Assembly (NCBI GenBank): GCA_030744435.1
Contig: JASLQO010000020.1
Span: 124,001 to 188,000, forward strand
Length of the DNA stretch: 64,000 nucleotides
DNA from: JASLQO01 sp002327525
Lineage (GTDB): Bacteria; Pseudomonadota; Gammaproteobacteria; Pseudomonadales; Azotimanducaceae
Direction: 5' to 3'
Below, piece after piece: positions 18,090 through 27,256 of this stretch. The notes below the pieces were generated by a model, which saw nothing but the letters and a program-made list of their open reading frames with translations, was not told where the DNA came from and did not search any database. Position numbers and translations under genes: made by a program. The first letter of the stretch is position 1, and each line of letters starts with the position of its first letter.

Positions 18090-18914
18090 TCAGAACATAC
18101 GACCGGCGAACTGCCGCATCTGCTGCAGGGTTTCCTCCATGTCCGCGGTGCTGATGTGCATCACCAGTTCGGTCACGCCAGTGGCCGCGTAGTCGGCCAC
18201 GCTGTTCTCATCTATGCGGTGCATTTCGGTGCGCACCTGGATTTGCGAGATCATGGGTCGGTCTGCGGCTGCCGCAGCCTCCCGAATGATGGGCAGGCGT
18301 TTGCGCACACTATCCGGAGGCAATCCCATTGGGTGCCAGCCGTCGGCATAGCGCCCCACGCGTCGCAGCGCTGGGGGTCGATTGCCGCCGACCATGATCG
18401 GGGGATGGGGATTCTGTTGCGGCTTTGGTGATGCAACGATGTCGTCGAACGAGAAGTGCTCGCCGTGATAGCTGGCGCGACCGGTGGCCCACAACAAGCG
18501 CATTACCTCTATGAACTCATCACTGTAACGGCCGCGGTTCTCATACGGGACGCCGAGTGCTGCATTTTCCTCCGGCAGGCTGCCGACACCGAGACCCACC
18601 ACCAGGCGCCCTGCGCTCAGACAATCCAGGGTAGCGAGTTCCTTGGCCAGTACCATGGGATGCAGGTAAGGCATCACCAGCACACTGGTGCCGAGAGCGA
18701 TGTGCTGTGTTGCCGATGCGATCCAGGTGAGTGTCACCAGCGCATCCCAGTAGGGACGCTCCCCCAGACGCTCACCGACGTAACCCAGGTTCAGCACATG
18801 GTGGTTTACCCAGACGGAGTCGAAGCCGAGACGCTCCGCTTCCACGGCGAGGGTGATGAGTGCTAGGGGGTCTTCGACGCCGAAGTTGTTGGGAACGACG
18901 AATCCGTATTTCAT
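18090..18914 (-). CDS. LLM-class flavin-dependent oxidoreductase
   Basis: A 274-residue TIM-barrel flavoprotein with the luciferase-like family landmarks: MKYGFVVPNN start, LAVEAERLGFDSVWVNHH, IALGTSVLVMPYLHPMVLAKELATLDCLSAGRLVVGLGVG, the insertion ENRGRYSDEFIEVMRLLW and PPIMVGGNRPPALRRVGRYADGWHP. Members use reduced F420 or FMN; GVG at the phosphate site does not decide which. The reaction is unknown, and such enzymes often act in steroid, alkane or xenobiotic oxidation. It follows the amidase remnant by 16 bases. It is an intact relative of the broken gene at 465. Confidence 0.88.
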   Translation of the reverse strand: MKYGFVVPNNFGVEDPLALITLAVEAERLGFDSVWVNHHVLNLGYVGERLGERPYWDALVTLTWIASATQHIALGTSVLVMPYLHPMVLAKELATLDCLSAGRLVVGLGVGSLPEENAALGVPYENRGRYSDEFIEVMRLLWATGRASYHGEHFSFDDIVASPKPQQNPHPPIMVGGNRPPALRRVGRYADGWHPMGLPPDSVRKRLPIIREAAAAADRPMISQIQVRTEMHRIDENSVADYAATGVTELVMHISTADMEETLQQMRQFAGRMF

Positions 18915-18930
18915 GATGAATCAGCGATCC

Positions 18931-19188
18931 TCAGAGGTAACGCGCCGAGTGAGGTGCCCAGCTACCGTGCCAGGATGCCGCGGCTTCCAGTTGATACATG
19001 AGTTCGAGCGGCGACAGCTTGCCTGTGCGGATTGCCGCTGCCTGCGCCGTGGCATCGAGATCGAGTGGAAACGCTGGCGCACCGGCCGCGGACAGCGAAG
19101 GTCCGCGGTGAGTGCGGGCAACCGGGGCAAACGCGCCGGTGCCAACGGCGCCCAGTTCGAGGATTTGACGTCGGCTCATCTGACGCAT
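18931..19188 (-). pseudogene. Amidase (AS family) gene with its middle deleted
   Basis: ATG 19188 reads MRQMSRRQILELGAVGTGAF, a Tat-type signal start (SRRQILEL), then FPLDLDATAQAAAIRTGKL SPLEL, the standard first helix of amidase-signature enzymes. The next residues, YQLEAAASWHGSWAPHS, resemble the last helix of the family, where 'AYQLEQAAPW' is common, and the frame closes 85 codons after the start. About 400 codons, including the Lys-Ser-Ser catalytic region, are missing, yet the frame stays open. It could in principle be a small new protein, but lost catalytic core and retained ends point to a deletion scar. The C-terminal match is from memory and is less certain than the N-terminal one. 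Confidence 0.65.
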
Positions 19189-19261
19189 TGATTGCGCCCC
19201 TACGTGGATATGTGGTGTGTTGCAATATAGCGGCCGATGGTACACGGGAACAGATGCAGGA

Positions 19262-20374
19262 TCAGTTTCGCGGACGTACCTCATAGATCGCACCGGCCTT
19301 GTCGTCGGAAATCAGCAAACTACCGGCGGGTGTGACGAGAACGTCATTCGGCCGGCCCCAATCACGCTCGCCCTGGAGCCACCCTTCCACGAACGGCTGA
19401 TAACGGGATTCTGCACCGAACGTGATTACCGAGACGCGGTAACCCACTTTGCTGGAGCGGTTCCAGGAGCCGTGCTCGGCGATGAAAAGAGCCCCGCGAT
19501 ATGGCGGTGGAAAGGCGTCATGAGTGTAGAACGTCATACCGAGGGCGGCGGAGTGTGCCTGTATCTCGAATACGGGGTCGGCATAGCTATCGGGATCGGC
19601 TCCGGTCTCGAACTCCGGGTCCAGCAGGTCGGCGGCGTGTACGTACGGGTAGCCGAAGTGCTCTCCTGGCTGCGTGACGATATTGATCTCCTCCGGGGGC
19701 ACGTCGTCTCCCATCAGATCGCGGCCGTTGTCCGAGAACCACATCTGTCCGGTTCGAGGGTGCCACGCGAAGCCTACACTGTTGCGTACGCCGTGCGCAT
19801 AGACGGTGGTCGTGCCGTCATCAGGGTTCATACGCAAGATACTCGCGAAACGTTCGTCATCGGATTCACACAGATTGCATGGTGCGCCTACCGGTACGTA
19901 GAGTTGGCCATCCGGTCCGAACTTGATGTACTTCCAGCCGTGGTGGCGCTTGTCGGGCAGTGTGGCAGTGACGACGGTGAACGGAGCGTCGTGTATCAGA
20001 TTCGACTCGATATCGGCGAAGCGCAGCACACGATCAAGCGCGGCCACATACAGGTCGCCCTGGTTGACCGTCACTCCGCTCGGCATCGTCAGTCCGGTAG
20101 CGATGGAGACCACCTTGCCAGGAGTGGCAGTCAGGGCATTGGCCATTGCATACACGTTCCCCTCGCGCCACGTGCCGACGAAAAGTGTGCCGTTCGAACC
20201 GAGTGCCATCTGCCGGGCTCCCGGTGTTTCCTCACTCAGGATACGTAAGCTGAACTCATCCGGCAGTGTGAGTTGGTCCGCTTCGGCGGCGAACACCGGT
20301 GATGAGATTGAAGCGGTGAGTTGTAAGGCGAGGAGCAGGCCGGTGAGCCTGTAGTGGGGTGAAACGAGGTGCAT
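19262..20374 (-). CDS. Secreted PQQ-dependent sugar dehydrogenase-like (sorbosone dehydrogenase type) beta-propeller protein
   Basis: ATG 20374 gives 370 residues with a signal peptide cleaved near VFAAEA. The propeller repeats carry the glucose/sorbosone dehydrogenase landmarks: GARQMALGSNGTLFVGTW, GWKYIKFGPDGQLYVPVGAPCNLCE, ILRMNPDDGTTTVYAHGVRNSVGFAWHPRTGQMWFSDNGRD, GEHFGYPYVH and ALFIAEHGSWNRS. The histidine, arginine and asparagine positions expected to hold PQQ and calcium are present in those motifs. It should oxidise a sugar or alcohol in the periplasm. Some members are electron-transfer-dead propellers, so activity is likely but unproven. It is divergent from the dinG-like gene. Confidence 0.85.
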   Translation of the reverse strand: MHLVSPHYRLTGLLLALQLTASISSPVFAAEADQLTLPDEFSLRILSEETPGARQMALGSNGTLFVGTWREGNVYAMANALTATPGKVVSIATGLTMPSGVTVNQGDLYVAALDRVLRFADIESNLIHDAPFTVVTATLPDKRHHGWKYIKFGPDGQLYVPVGAPCNLCESDDERFASILRMNPDDGTTTVYAHGVRNSVGFAWHPRTGQMWFSDNGRDLMGDDVPPEEINIVTQPGEHFGYPYVHAADLLDPEFETGADPDSYADPVFEIQAHSAALGMTFYTHDAFPPPYRGALFIAEHGSWNRSSKVGYRVSVITFGAESRYQPFVEGWLQGERDWGRPNDVLVTPAGSLLISDDKAGAIYEVRPRN

Positions 20375-20518
20375 GTCGGTCCCGGGGTTGTCATTGGGTG
20401 CTATTAGGACGCAGTGTGAACTGCCGGGCAAGCGTGGGCATGTCGAAGATGAACACGTACATACTAGGATGACCGATTCAGCTGGCGAGGAAGGGGCAAC
20501 AGACCGTAAGCTGTGTGC

Positions 20519-22597
20519 ATGAGCGCGTTGTCACAAGAGCTCAAGAACACCATTCAGGATGCTTATCGCGCCTGGCTCCAGGCGAGGGGCTTTCGTGCCC
20601 GTCGTGGCCAGCGCGAGATGGTGGCGCACATCGCCAACACGCTGGCAGGTGATGCGCCCCGCATAGTGGCCATCGAGGCGGGTACGGGTACCGGCAAGAC
20701 GGCCGCTTACTGCATCGCGGCCATACCGGTGGCATGCGCATTGGGTAAGACGATGGTCATCAGTTCGGCGACCGTCGCACTCCAGGAGCAGGTGGTTTTG
20801 CGCGATCTACCGGACCTGAAGGCGCGCAGCGGACTCAAGTTCGACTATGCGCTCGCCAAGGGACGGGGGCGTTACCTGTGTCTGAAGCGTCTCGACGATC
20901 GGTTGAAGTACGCCGACCAGCAGGAGATTCCGCTGTTCGAGTCGGGGCTGGGTAACGACGAATCGCTCTACCAGGAAATGCTGCGCCGTTTTGCGGCCGG
21001 TGAGTGGAACGGTGAATACGATACCTGGAACGATCCATTGGAGGAGGAATCCTGGCGCCAGGTCACGACGGATCACAGGGGCTGCACCAACAACCGTTGC
21101 AGCTACTTCCGCCAGTGTCCCTTCTTCAAGGCGCGCACGCAGCTCGACGGAGTGGACGTCATCGTCGCCAATCACGATCTGGTGCTGGCGGATCTCAGTC
21201 TCGGTGGGGGTGCGGTGTTGCCGGAACCGGAGGAATGCATCTACGTCATCGACGAGGCGCATCATTTACCCGGTAAAACACAGCAACACTTTTCGGTGAG
21301 CGCCAGGCTGCGGGGTACGCAACAGTGGGCGGAACAGGTGCAATCGGTGATCGGCACGCTGACGCAGCGTTTCGGGGCGCCGCCCGAACTCGTGGAGATC
21401 GCCACCAGGCTGGCGGGCACGGGTACAGATCTGAGTGCCCGCTTCGAGGCGCTGTTCGAGCGCTGTGTCGACCTCGCCTTCGAGCAGCGCGATGAAACGC
21501 TTGCTACCCATCGCTTCGCGCTCGGCCGTGTACCGGAAGATCTGGCCGCGGCGGCGGCCGAGGCGCTGGAACCCACCGGGCGCATGGCGGCCGATCTCGA
21601 ACGTGTGCATATCCGGCTTCAGGAGGCTGTGGACGGTGAGAAGAACTGGGAGAGGGCATTCGAGGCCGAAGACTGGTTGCCTGTCGCGGGGCTGCTGGTG
21701 ACTCGCGTGCAAAGCATAACCGCCCTGCTGGAGGACTATTCGGTCGCGGCGGGTGAACGAGGACACGCGGAAGGACGTTTTGCGCGATGGGTCAATCGCG
21801 GCGATACCGACCTGCATCTGGTCAGCGCCCCCATCGACCCCGGTTCGTTGATCGCGGATCGTCTGTGGTCGCGCTGCTTCGCGGCAGTGTGTACCTCCGC
21901 CACGCTCACGGCGCTTGGACGTTTCGACCGTTTTTTCGAGCGCGCAGGGCTGCCGGAGGTAGAGCGCATACGCATTCCCTCTCCCTTCGACTTTCCGCGC
22001 GTGGCGAGCCTCACGGTACCGGACATGCGAAGTGATCCCCGCGATTTTGATGCACATACTGAGGAGGTGGCGGTATTGTTGCCCGGATTGCTGGCGCAGC
22101 AATCGAGCGGCCTGGTGTTGTTCACCTCCTGGCGCCAGATGCGGGCTGTGACCAATGCACTGGACGATGCGCTCATCGAGCGCATGCAGATTCAGGGAGA
22201 AGCCGCCAAACAAGCGCTCATTGGCGAACATTACCGACGTATCGATGCGGGTGAGCCGAGTTATCTGGTTGGGCTGGCAAGCTTCTCAGAAGGTGTGGAC
22301 CTGCCGGGTGACTACTGCCGCCACGTCGTGATCGTGAAACTGCCGTTCGCGGTGCCGGACGATCCGGTGGATCAGGCGATGGCAGAGTGGGCAGAGGCCG
22401 AGGGGCGCAACGCCTTCTACGAGATCTCAGTTCCCGATGCCGCCCTGCGGCTGGTTCAGGCCTGCGGGCGCCTGATCCGACACGAGGATGATTCCGGGAT
22501 GATCACAGTGCTGGACAAACGCATCGTCACACACGGCTATGGCCGGGCGTTGCTTGACTCATTGCCGCCCTATCGAAGAGTGCTGCCTGCGGCGTAG
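20519..22597 (+). CDS. DinG-family ATP-dependent DNA helicase
   Basis: ATG 20519 gives 692 residues (GTG 20513 is two codons earlier). Superfamily 2 XPD/DinG features: Walker A AGTGTGKT (54-61), iron-sulfur cysteines in RYLCLKRL and CTNNRCSYFRQCPFF, DEAH box in VIDEAHHLPGK (about 245), and C-terminal helicase motifs LVLFTSWRQMRAV, FSEGVDLPGD and QACGRLIRHEDDSG. The four-cysteine cluster marks an iron-sulfur helicase acting 5' to 3' on R-loops or branched DNA. No exonuclease domain is attached, so it is the Gram-negative DinG/YoaA type. It is divergent from the propeller protein gene. Confidence 0.92.
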   Translation: MSALSQELKNTIQDAYRAWLQARGFRARRGQREMVAHIANTLAGDAPRIVAIEAGTGTGKTAAYCIAAIPVACALGKTMVISSATVALQEQVVLRDLPDLKARSGLKFDYALAKGRGRYLCLKRLDDRLKYADQQEIPLFESGLGNDESLYQEMLRRFAAGEWNGEYDTWNDPLEEESWRQVTTDHRGCTNNRCSYFRQCPFFKARTQLDGVDVIVANHDLVLADLSLGGGAVLPEPEECIYVIDEAHHLPGKTQQHFSVSARLRGTQQWAEQVQSVIGTLTQRFGAPPELVEIATRLAGTGTDLSARFEALFERCVDLAFEQRDETLATHRFALGRVPEDLAAAAAEALEPTGRMAADLERVHIRLQEAVDGEKNWERAFEAEDWLPVAGLLVTRVQSITALLEDYSVAAGERGHAEGRFARWVNRGDTDLHLVSAPIDPGSLIADRLWSRCFAAVCTSATLTALGRFDRFFERAGLPEVERIRIPSPFDFPRVASLTVPDMRSDPRDFDAHTEEVAVLLPGLLAQQSSGLVLFTSWRQMRAVTNALDDALIERMQIQGEAAKQALIGEHYRRIDAGEPSYLVGLASFSEGVDLPGDYCRHVVIVKLPFAVPDDPVDQAMAEWAEAEGRNAFYEISVPDAALRLVQACGRLIRHEDDSGMITVLDKRIVTHGYGRALLDSLPPYRRVLPAA

Positions 22598-22618
22598 GTG
22601 CGCATCGCCGCCCGTCGG

Positions 22619-25450
22619 CTACCGGGTCGATGGATGTTCCAGCCTGTTTACCGTTGCCGGGATTAGCGTGCCGGACTCTGGTGTCTGGTCGAACTTGCCG
22701 GGCGCGTAAACGATCAGGCGCTGGTTGCGCACCCGCCTTGCCAGCTCCGCGATGAAGGTCTGTATGGTGTCCTGATCGATGCGTTCCACCTGCCTGGCGA
22801 TCTGCTTGCGCGAGTCGAATGTCGTGATGTCGAGGTCGAGGTCGCGCCAGAAACGTCCTGAGCGCTCGCCGAGATTCTGATCTCTCTGTTTGAGCTCGCT
22901 GATCAGGCCCTCGCGGTTGGCAGCGAAGTCGTCGTCGCTCATCTCGCGGATGGCGATGACCTGGCGATCGAGAAACGCGACCGTCGCATCCTCCAGGGAG
23001 CGCGGCGAAGCGACCGGGCTCTGAATGATGAAGCCGACACCGGCCTGGTCGCGAAAAGTAGTGTTTAGCGTGGTGACGATGTAACCGAGCTGCTGTTCGG
23101 TGCGCAGCTCCTTGAAATAGGGCTGTCGCAGCAGGTGGACGGCAAATGCGCTGAGCGCCCTGGCGGCGAAGGTGGCGTCAGGATCCTGAATGTAGAGCAC
23201 CATGGCGGCGTCCGAGTGATCTATCGAGATTGGCGCCCGATAATTTCCCTCTATAGGCACAACGACTGGATCGAATTCGTCGATCTCGTCCACTACGAGA
23301 TGCCGGGTGACGGCTTCGCGCAGATTCTGTGCGTCTCGCGCGGTGACGTTGCCATGCAGCAGCGCGCGCAGACCGTGTTTGCCGATGTGCTCCTCCCGCC
23401 AGGTGCGCAGGTCTTCAACACTCATGGCCTCGAGCGCCATCGCGAGTGCCGGGCGTGACCAGCGGGGCTGCAACACGAGTTGAGCCAGGCGGTCGTAGGC
23501 CTGTGTGTAAGGCCGCTCGTTCAGGAAATTGCGCCAGTTTCGTACCAGCTCGTGCTGGAAGCGCTCAAAGCGCACCGCGTCGATTTCACTTGTGGCAAAC
23601 GCTTCGATCACGGCGTCGAGCAGTACCATTTGTTTGTCTGTGTAGCCACTGGTTCGAATCTCGAATCCCTGCATCGTGGGTGTGATCGAAAAGTGCAGGC
23701 CCGCCAGATAGGCGGGGTAGGCAAAGGTATTCAGCTCATCCGACACGATGCGGGCGTAGAGGCGCGCTGCGGCATTGTCGTAGACGGTCGCATTGCCCCC
23801 CGCCGTGTGCAGAGAGAGCATCGTGTTGGCGCGCGGCGTGCCGAACGAGGTGTCGGTGTCCAGCCAGATGCGGCCGGCTACCCCATCCTGCAACAGCGCA
23901 GGCAGCGCCGGATCGTCGGTCGCCAGGTCGAGCGTATCCGGCAGGAACGGATTGCTCGGTGGCAGGTCGAGGTCCGGCTGCAGAAACACCATGGGCGGTG
24001 AACCCGGGGTGATGGCATACGGAACCTCGAAGTACTCTTCTACCTCATCGCTTGCCGCATCCGGTCGCATGATCACCATCAGCATGTTTTTCGGCGTGAG
24101 GAAGGACAGAACGTTCTCGATCGCGGTGGCGTCGAACTCCGTCATCATGTAGCGCGCGCGCAGCAGGTCACCCGGAGCATAGCGCTGCACATCGCTTGCG
24201 AGCAATCGTACGAAGTTGGCCGCATCTCCTTTCTCCTGAAAACGGAAGCCGAGGGTCGAGACGATTGCCTGCTCTTCGTAGCGCCATGCATCGGGCGGCG
24301 TACTCTTCAGCAATTCGATGAACGCGAACAGCGAAGATGTGATGTCGTCAATACGCTCGACACCCTCCTCGGTGAGATCGATGTCGATCGTGATGAACGA
24401 GTTGGTGGTGTCGAAATCTCCACTGTAAGCACTCAGGCTTTCTATCCACCCAGCGTCTTTCAGCCAGCTGTACAGGCTGCCTTCGCCTTCGTGGCCAAGG
24501 AGGTTGGAGACGTAGGCGTCCGGTTTCTTGCGGTACGGGCGAGCGCTGGCAGGAAGTGGGAAGTCGTAAGTGACGCTGCGTATCTCCTTCAGCGGCTCGA
24601 CCGTCAGGCGCACGGGCAGAGTAGCGTCGGCGAATAGCGGTACAGTGATGGCACCGGAGCCGATGTCACGGTCGGCAATCGGGGAAAATAATGGCACCAC
24701 CGCGTGCTCGAGATCGTCGAGGCTCTGGCGGCCCAATACAACCAGGGCCATTTGATCTGCTGAGTAGTTTTGCTCGAAGAAGGAGATCAGTGCCTCGCGC
24801 ACGCCCTCGCCGAGAGTATCGAGATTACCGATGCTGAATCGCGAGGCCGGATGGTTTGGATTCATGAGCTTTTTCTGGGCTGCGGAGACACGCCAGTCAT
24901 CTGCCTTGAATTGCATCTGGTACTCGGACGCCACGGCCTTTTTCTCTCGATCGACGTAGTCCGCTTCGAACAGAGGACTGATGAAGAACTGAGAGAAACG
25001 GTCCAGTCCCTCGATCAGGTATTCCGGTTGCACCTCGAAGAAGTAGTTGGTGTGATCGGTCGCTGTGTAGGCGTTGGTGAAGCCGCCGTGTGAGGCGAGG
25101 AATCGCTGGTAGCCGTCGACCTCCGGGAACTTCTTCGTCCCGATGAACAGCATATGCTCAAGAAAGTGTGCGAGGCCCGGATAGGCGTCGGGTTCGTGCT
25201 GCGACCCGCGAAAGGCGACGAGAGACGCGGCCGCCTTGTCTGTCTCGGTGTCGGACACCAGCAGCACCCTGAGACGGTTTTCGAGTTCGAGGTAGCGATA
25301 GCTTCGATCGTCGTTGTCGCTCTTGTGCACGACGACCTCGCTTCGCGCACCAGCATGGAACGAGGCGTCGGGCGGTTGCGCGCTCTGACAGGCGCTGAGA
25401 CAGGTCAGGAGAATGAGAGCGCCTGGTGCTTTCCATGGCGTGGTGTTCAA
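22619..25450 (-). CDS. M16 (pitrilysin/insulinase-type) zinc metalloprotease lipoprotein
   Basis: TTG 25450 is the only start downstream of the preceding stop (25494) that yields a proper signal: LNTTPWKAPGALILLTCLSAC, a lipobox. The 943 residues have the length of protease III. The inverted zinc site HFLEH lies in GLAHFLEHMLFIG, and the third ligand glutamate should be in the region EKKAVASEYQM. The inactive middle domains and C-terminal AYDRLAQLVLQPRW and TEQQLGYIVTT are family landmarks. It probably degrades peptides in the periplasm. No ATG exists in the region, and a stronger ribosome site was not seen. The gene follows the DoxX gene by 43 bases. Confidence 0.9.
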   Translation of the reverse strand: MNTTPWKAPGALILLTCLSACQSAQPPDASFHAGARSEVVVHKSDNDDRSYRYLELENRLRVLLVSDTETDKAAASLVAFRGSQHEPDAYPGLAHFLEHMLFIGTKKFPEVDGYQRFLASHGGFTNAYTATDHTNYFFEVQPEYLIEGLDRFSQFFISPLFEADYVDREKKAVASEYQMQFKADDWRVSAAQKKLMNPNHPASRFSIGNLDTLGEGVREALISFFEQNYSADQMALVVLGRQSLDDLEHAVVPLFSPIADRDIGSGAITVPLFADATLPVRLTVEPLKEIRSVTYDFPLPASARPYRKKPDAYVSNLLGHEGEGSLYSWLKDAGWIESLSAYSGDFDTTNSFITIDIDLTEEGVERIDDITSSLFAFIELLKSTPPDAWRYEEQAIVSTLGFRFQEKGDAANFVRLLASDVQRYAPGDLLRARYMMTEFDATAIENVLSFLTPKNMLMVIMRPDAASDEVEEYFEVPYAITPGSPPMVFLQPDLDLPPSNPFLPDTLDLATDDPALPALLQDGVAGRIWLDTDTSFGTPRANTMLSLHTAGGNATVYDNAAARLYARIVSDELNTFAYPAYLAGLHFSITPTMQGFEIRTSGYTDKQMVLLDAVIEAFATSEIDAVRFERFQHELVRNWRNFLNERPYTQAYDRLAQLVLQPRWSRPALAMALEAMSVEDLRTWREEHIGKHGLRALLHGNVTARDAQNLREAVTRHLVVDEIDEFDPVVVPIEGNYRAPISIDHSDAAMVLYIQDPDATFAARALSAFAVHLLRQPYFKELRTEQQLGYIVTTLNTTFRDQAGVGFIIQSPVASPRSLEDATVAFLDRQVIAIREMSDDDFAANREGLISELKQRDQNLGERSGRFWRDLDLDITTFDSRKQIARQVERIDQDTIQTFIAELARRVRNQRLIVYAPGKFDQTPESGTLIPATVNRLEHPSTR

Positions 25451-25493
25451 TTGCGTGTCCTTAACGCGCGACGAAACGACGTGCGCGGTTGGT

Positions 25494-26174
25494 TTAACCG
25501 GTGTTGGCAGATCTGGCGAGCAACCTACCGGCGTAGTAGTCGAGGCTGAAGTAACGGCCACCGCCGATCATCATGAGTGCGATCAGCATGGCCATGTAGG
25601 TGGCCGCGAATTCGATGCCGTTGTTGAGCTTGACGATGGGGCCGCCGCCATTGAGGTAGCGGTAGTTGCCATGCTCACGCAGTATTGATCTGGCGCGTTG
25701 CAATCGTTTCGAGGCCTCTATGGTCCGTTCGTTGACATTGTGACACTTGATGTAGCGCTCGAAAATGCCGGAGTTGGCATGTTCGCTGGTTTTCGGGATG
25801 CATACTGCAGGTGGACTGGATGGTGCGATGGCCGCCCAGCCGTTGTCCAGATGCACCGAATAGGCCGCGACGAACATCGTAATCGCGAGTGGAATGGCCA
25901 CCAACCGTGTCCCGAGGCCCAGTAGCAACGCGATGCCGCCGAGAAACTCTGTCCATGTCGCGAGAAACCAGGAAAACTCTGGTGGCAGCACGTTGAACGG
26001 AAACGGGAATGATTCCAGCTGGAAGGCAAACCAGTTCTCCCCGGTTATCTTCTCCCAGCCCGCGGCGATCAACACCGGGCCGAGGATTAAGCGCAGTAAC
26101 AAGGATGCCACGCCATCGAAATGTAGCATCAGGCCGACCAACCGGTCATAGTGATTCGTCATCGTGTCGATCAT
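25494..26174 (-). CDS. HvfX-type DoxX family membrane protein
   Basis: ATG 26174 with GAGGAG gives 226 residues. Four membrane segments are visible. The first domain has LLLRLILGPVLIAAGWEKI and TEFLGGIALLLGLGTRLVAIPL; the middle holds NGWAAIAP; the C-terminal part has RARSILREHGNYRYL, LNNGIEFAATYMAMLIALMMIGGGRYFSLDYY. The last block is, to my memory, characteristic of HvfX, the DoxX protein of copper-binding RiPP (bufferin) operons, rather than of plain DoxX. No MNIO enzyme (HvfB), partner HvfC or Cys-rich precursor lies nearby, so it is an orphan here. Plain DoxX function cannot be excluded. Confidence 0.8.
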   Translation of the reverse strand: MIDTMTNHYDRLVGLMLHFDGVASLLLRLILGPVLIAAGWEKITGENWFAFQLESFPFPFNVLPPEFSWFLATWTEFLGGIALLLGLGTRLVAIPLAITMFVAAYSVHLDNGWAAIAPSSPPAVCIPKTSEHANSGIFERYIKCHNVNERTIEASKRLQRARSILREHGNYRYLNGGGPIVKLNNGIEFAATYMAMLIALMMIGGGRYFSLDYYAGRLLARSANTG

Positions 26175-26267
26175 GGTGCTCCTCGATTTGATTCTCATCC
26201 GTCCTGGGTTGTTAGACTGACATCGTGACCGAGGTTCCCGGGAAATTTCACCACCGCTATCAAGACG

Positions 26268-27152
26268 ATGAACGCAACAGATCTCTTCAGAGCATTAACC
26301 GGCGGCGATCCGACGCAACTGGATACGTTCGCCTCGCTTATGGCAGCGAATGTGCCGGAGGTCTGGCAGACGGTGGCGGCGGCCATCGCCACCCAGGTCG
26401 GGAAGCAGATTCCGGAAACAGCGGTTGTGGCGATAGCGGGGGGGCAGGGTGCCGGGAAATCGACGCTCGCCTCGGCTACGTGCCGTGCGCTGACTTCACC
26501 CGCGCTGGCTGTCTCCATCGATGACTTCTATCTGACGCACGCCCAGCGCGCCTCACTTGCCCAGCGAGTGCATCCACTGTTGCAGACGCGCGGCGTTCCG
26601 GGAACCCACGATGTACGTATGGCAATCGAGACGCTCGATGCCCTGCGTACGGGAGAAGCGATCAGCATCCCCGTGTTCGATAAGGGAGCGGACGATCGCG
26701 CGCCCCATTCGAGGTGGCAGCAGGTGATGCAGCCGGTATCCATGGTGGTGTTCGAAGGTTGGTGCCTCGGCGCGCTGCCACAAACAGGAGAAGCGCTGAA
26801 TCGTGCGGTGAATGAGCTGGAGCGTCGGGAAGACGCGGATGGTAAGTGGCGTGCGTACGTAAACCAGGCGCTGCGCCTCTACCAGGAACTCTGGCGCAGA
26901 GTGGACTTCTGGATCTATCTGGAAGTACCCGGGCTCGACGCGGTGATCCGCTGGCGTACGCAGCAGGAGCAAGCCATCGATGAGTCGAAACGCATGCCGG
27001 CGGAGGAGCTAGCGAGATTTGTCGCTCACTATGAGCGCCTCACACTCTGGATGCGGGCAACCATGCCGAGCCGCGCGCACTGGTACCTGCGTCTCGCCTC
27101 AGATCACTCGGTAGTTGGCGTGACCGTCAATCGGGCGCCGCGTGCTTTTTGA
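26268..27152 (+). CDS. D-glycerate 3-kinase
   Basis: A 294-residue P-loop kinase. Walker A is AGGQGAGKST (57-66), followed by SIDDFYLTHAQR (the DD acidic pair for substrate and magnesium), RGVPGTHDVRMAIETLDAL, PVFDKGADDRAP and VVFEGWCLG; these motifs define the plant and bacterial glycerate kinase (GLYK) group related to phosphoribulokinase/uridine kinase. It converts D-glycerate to 3-phosphoglycerate, feeding glycerate from photorespiration-like, glyoxylate or sugar-acid pathways into central metabolism. The gene is divergent from the DoxX gene. There is no evident pathway partner in the window. Confidence 0.88.
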   Translation: MNATDLFRALTGGDPTQLDTFASLMAANVPEVWQTVAAAIATQVGKQIPETAVVAIAGGQGAGKSTLASATCRALTSPALAVSIDDFYLTHAQRASLAQRVHPLLQTRGVPGTHDVRMAIETLDALRTGEAISIPVFDKGADDRAPHSRWQQVMQPVSMVVFEGWCLGALPQTGEALNRAVNELERREDADGKWRAYVNQALRLYQELWRRVDFWIYLEVPGLDAVIRWRTQQEQAIDESKRMPAEELARFVAHYERLTLWMRATMPSRAHWYLRLASDHSVVGVTVNRAPRAF

Positions 27153-27256
27153 TCTGTGTCAAGCCCCTGCGCGCAACCACCATTCCTTCAGATTCTGTTC
27201 AGATACCACAGGCTAAGGTGCGCCCGTATTCAAGTGAAGCGCAGGAGTATCCGCCG

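Noticed and set aside
23640..23675. tRNA T-arm-like sequence GGTTCGAATC
   Set aside because: It lies inside the M16 protease gene and no acceptor or anticodon arms can be formed around it.
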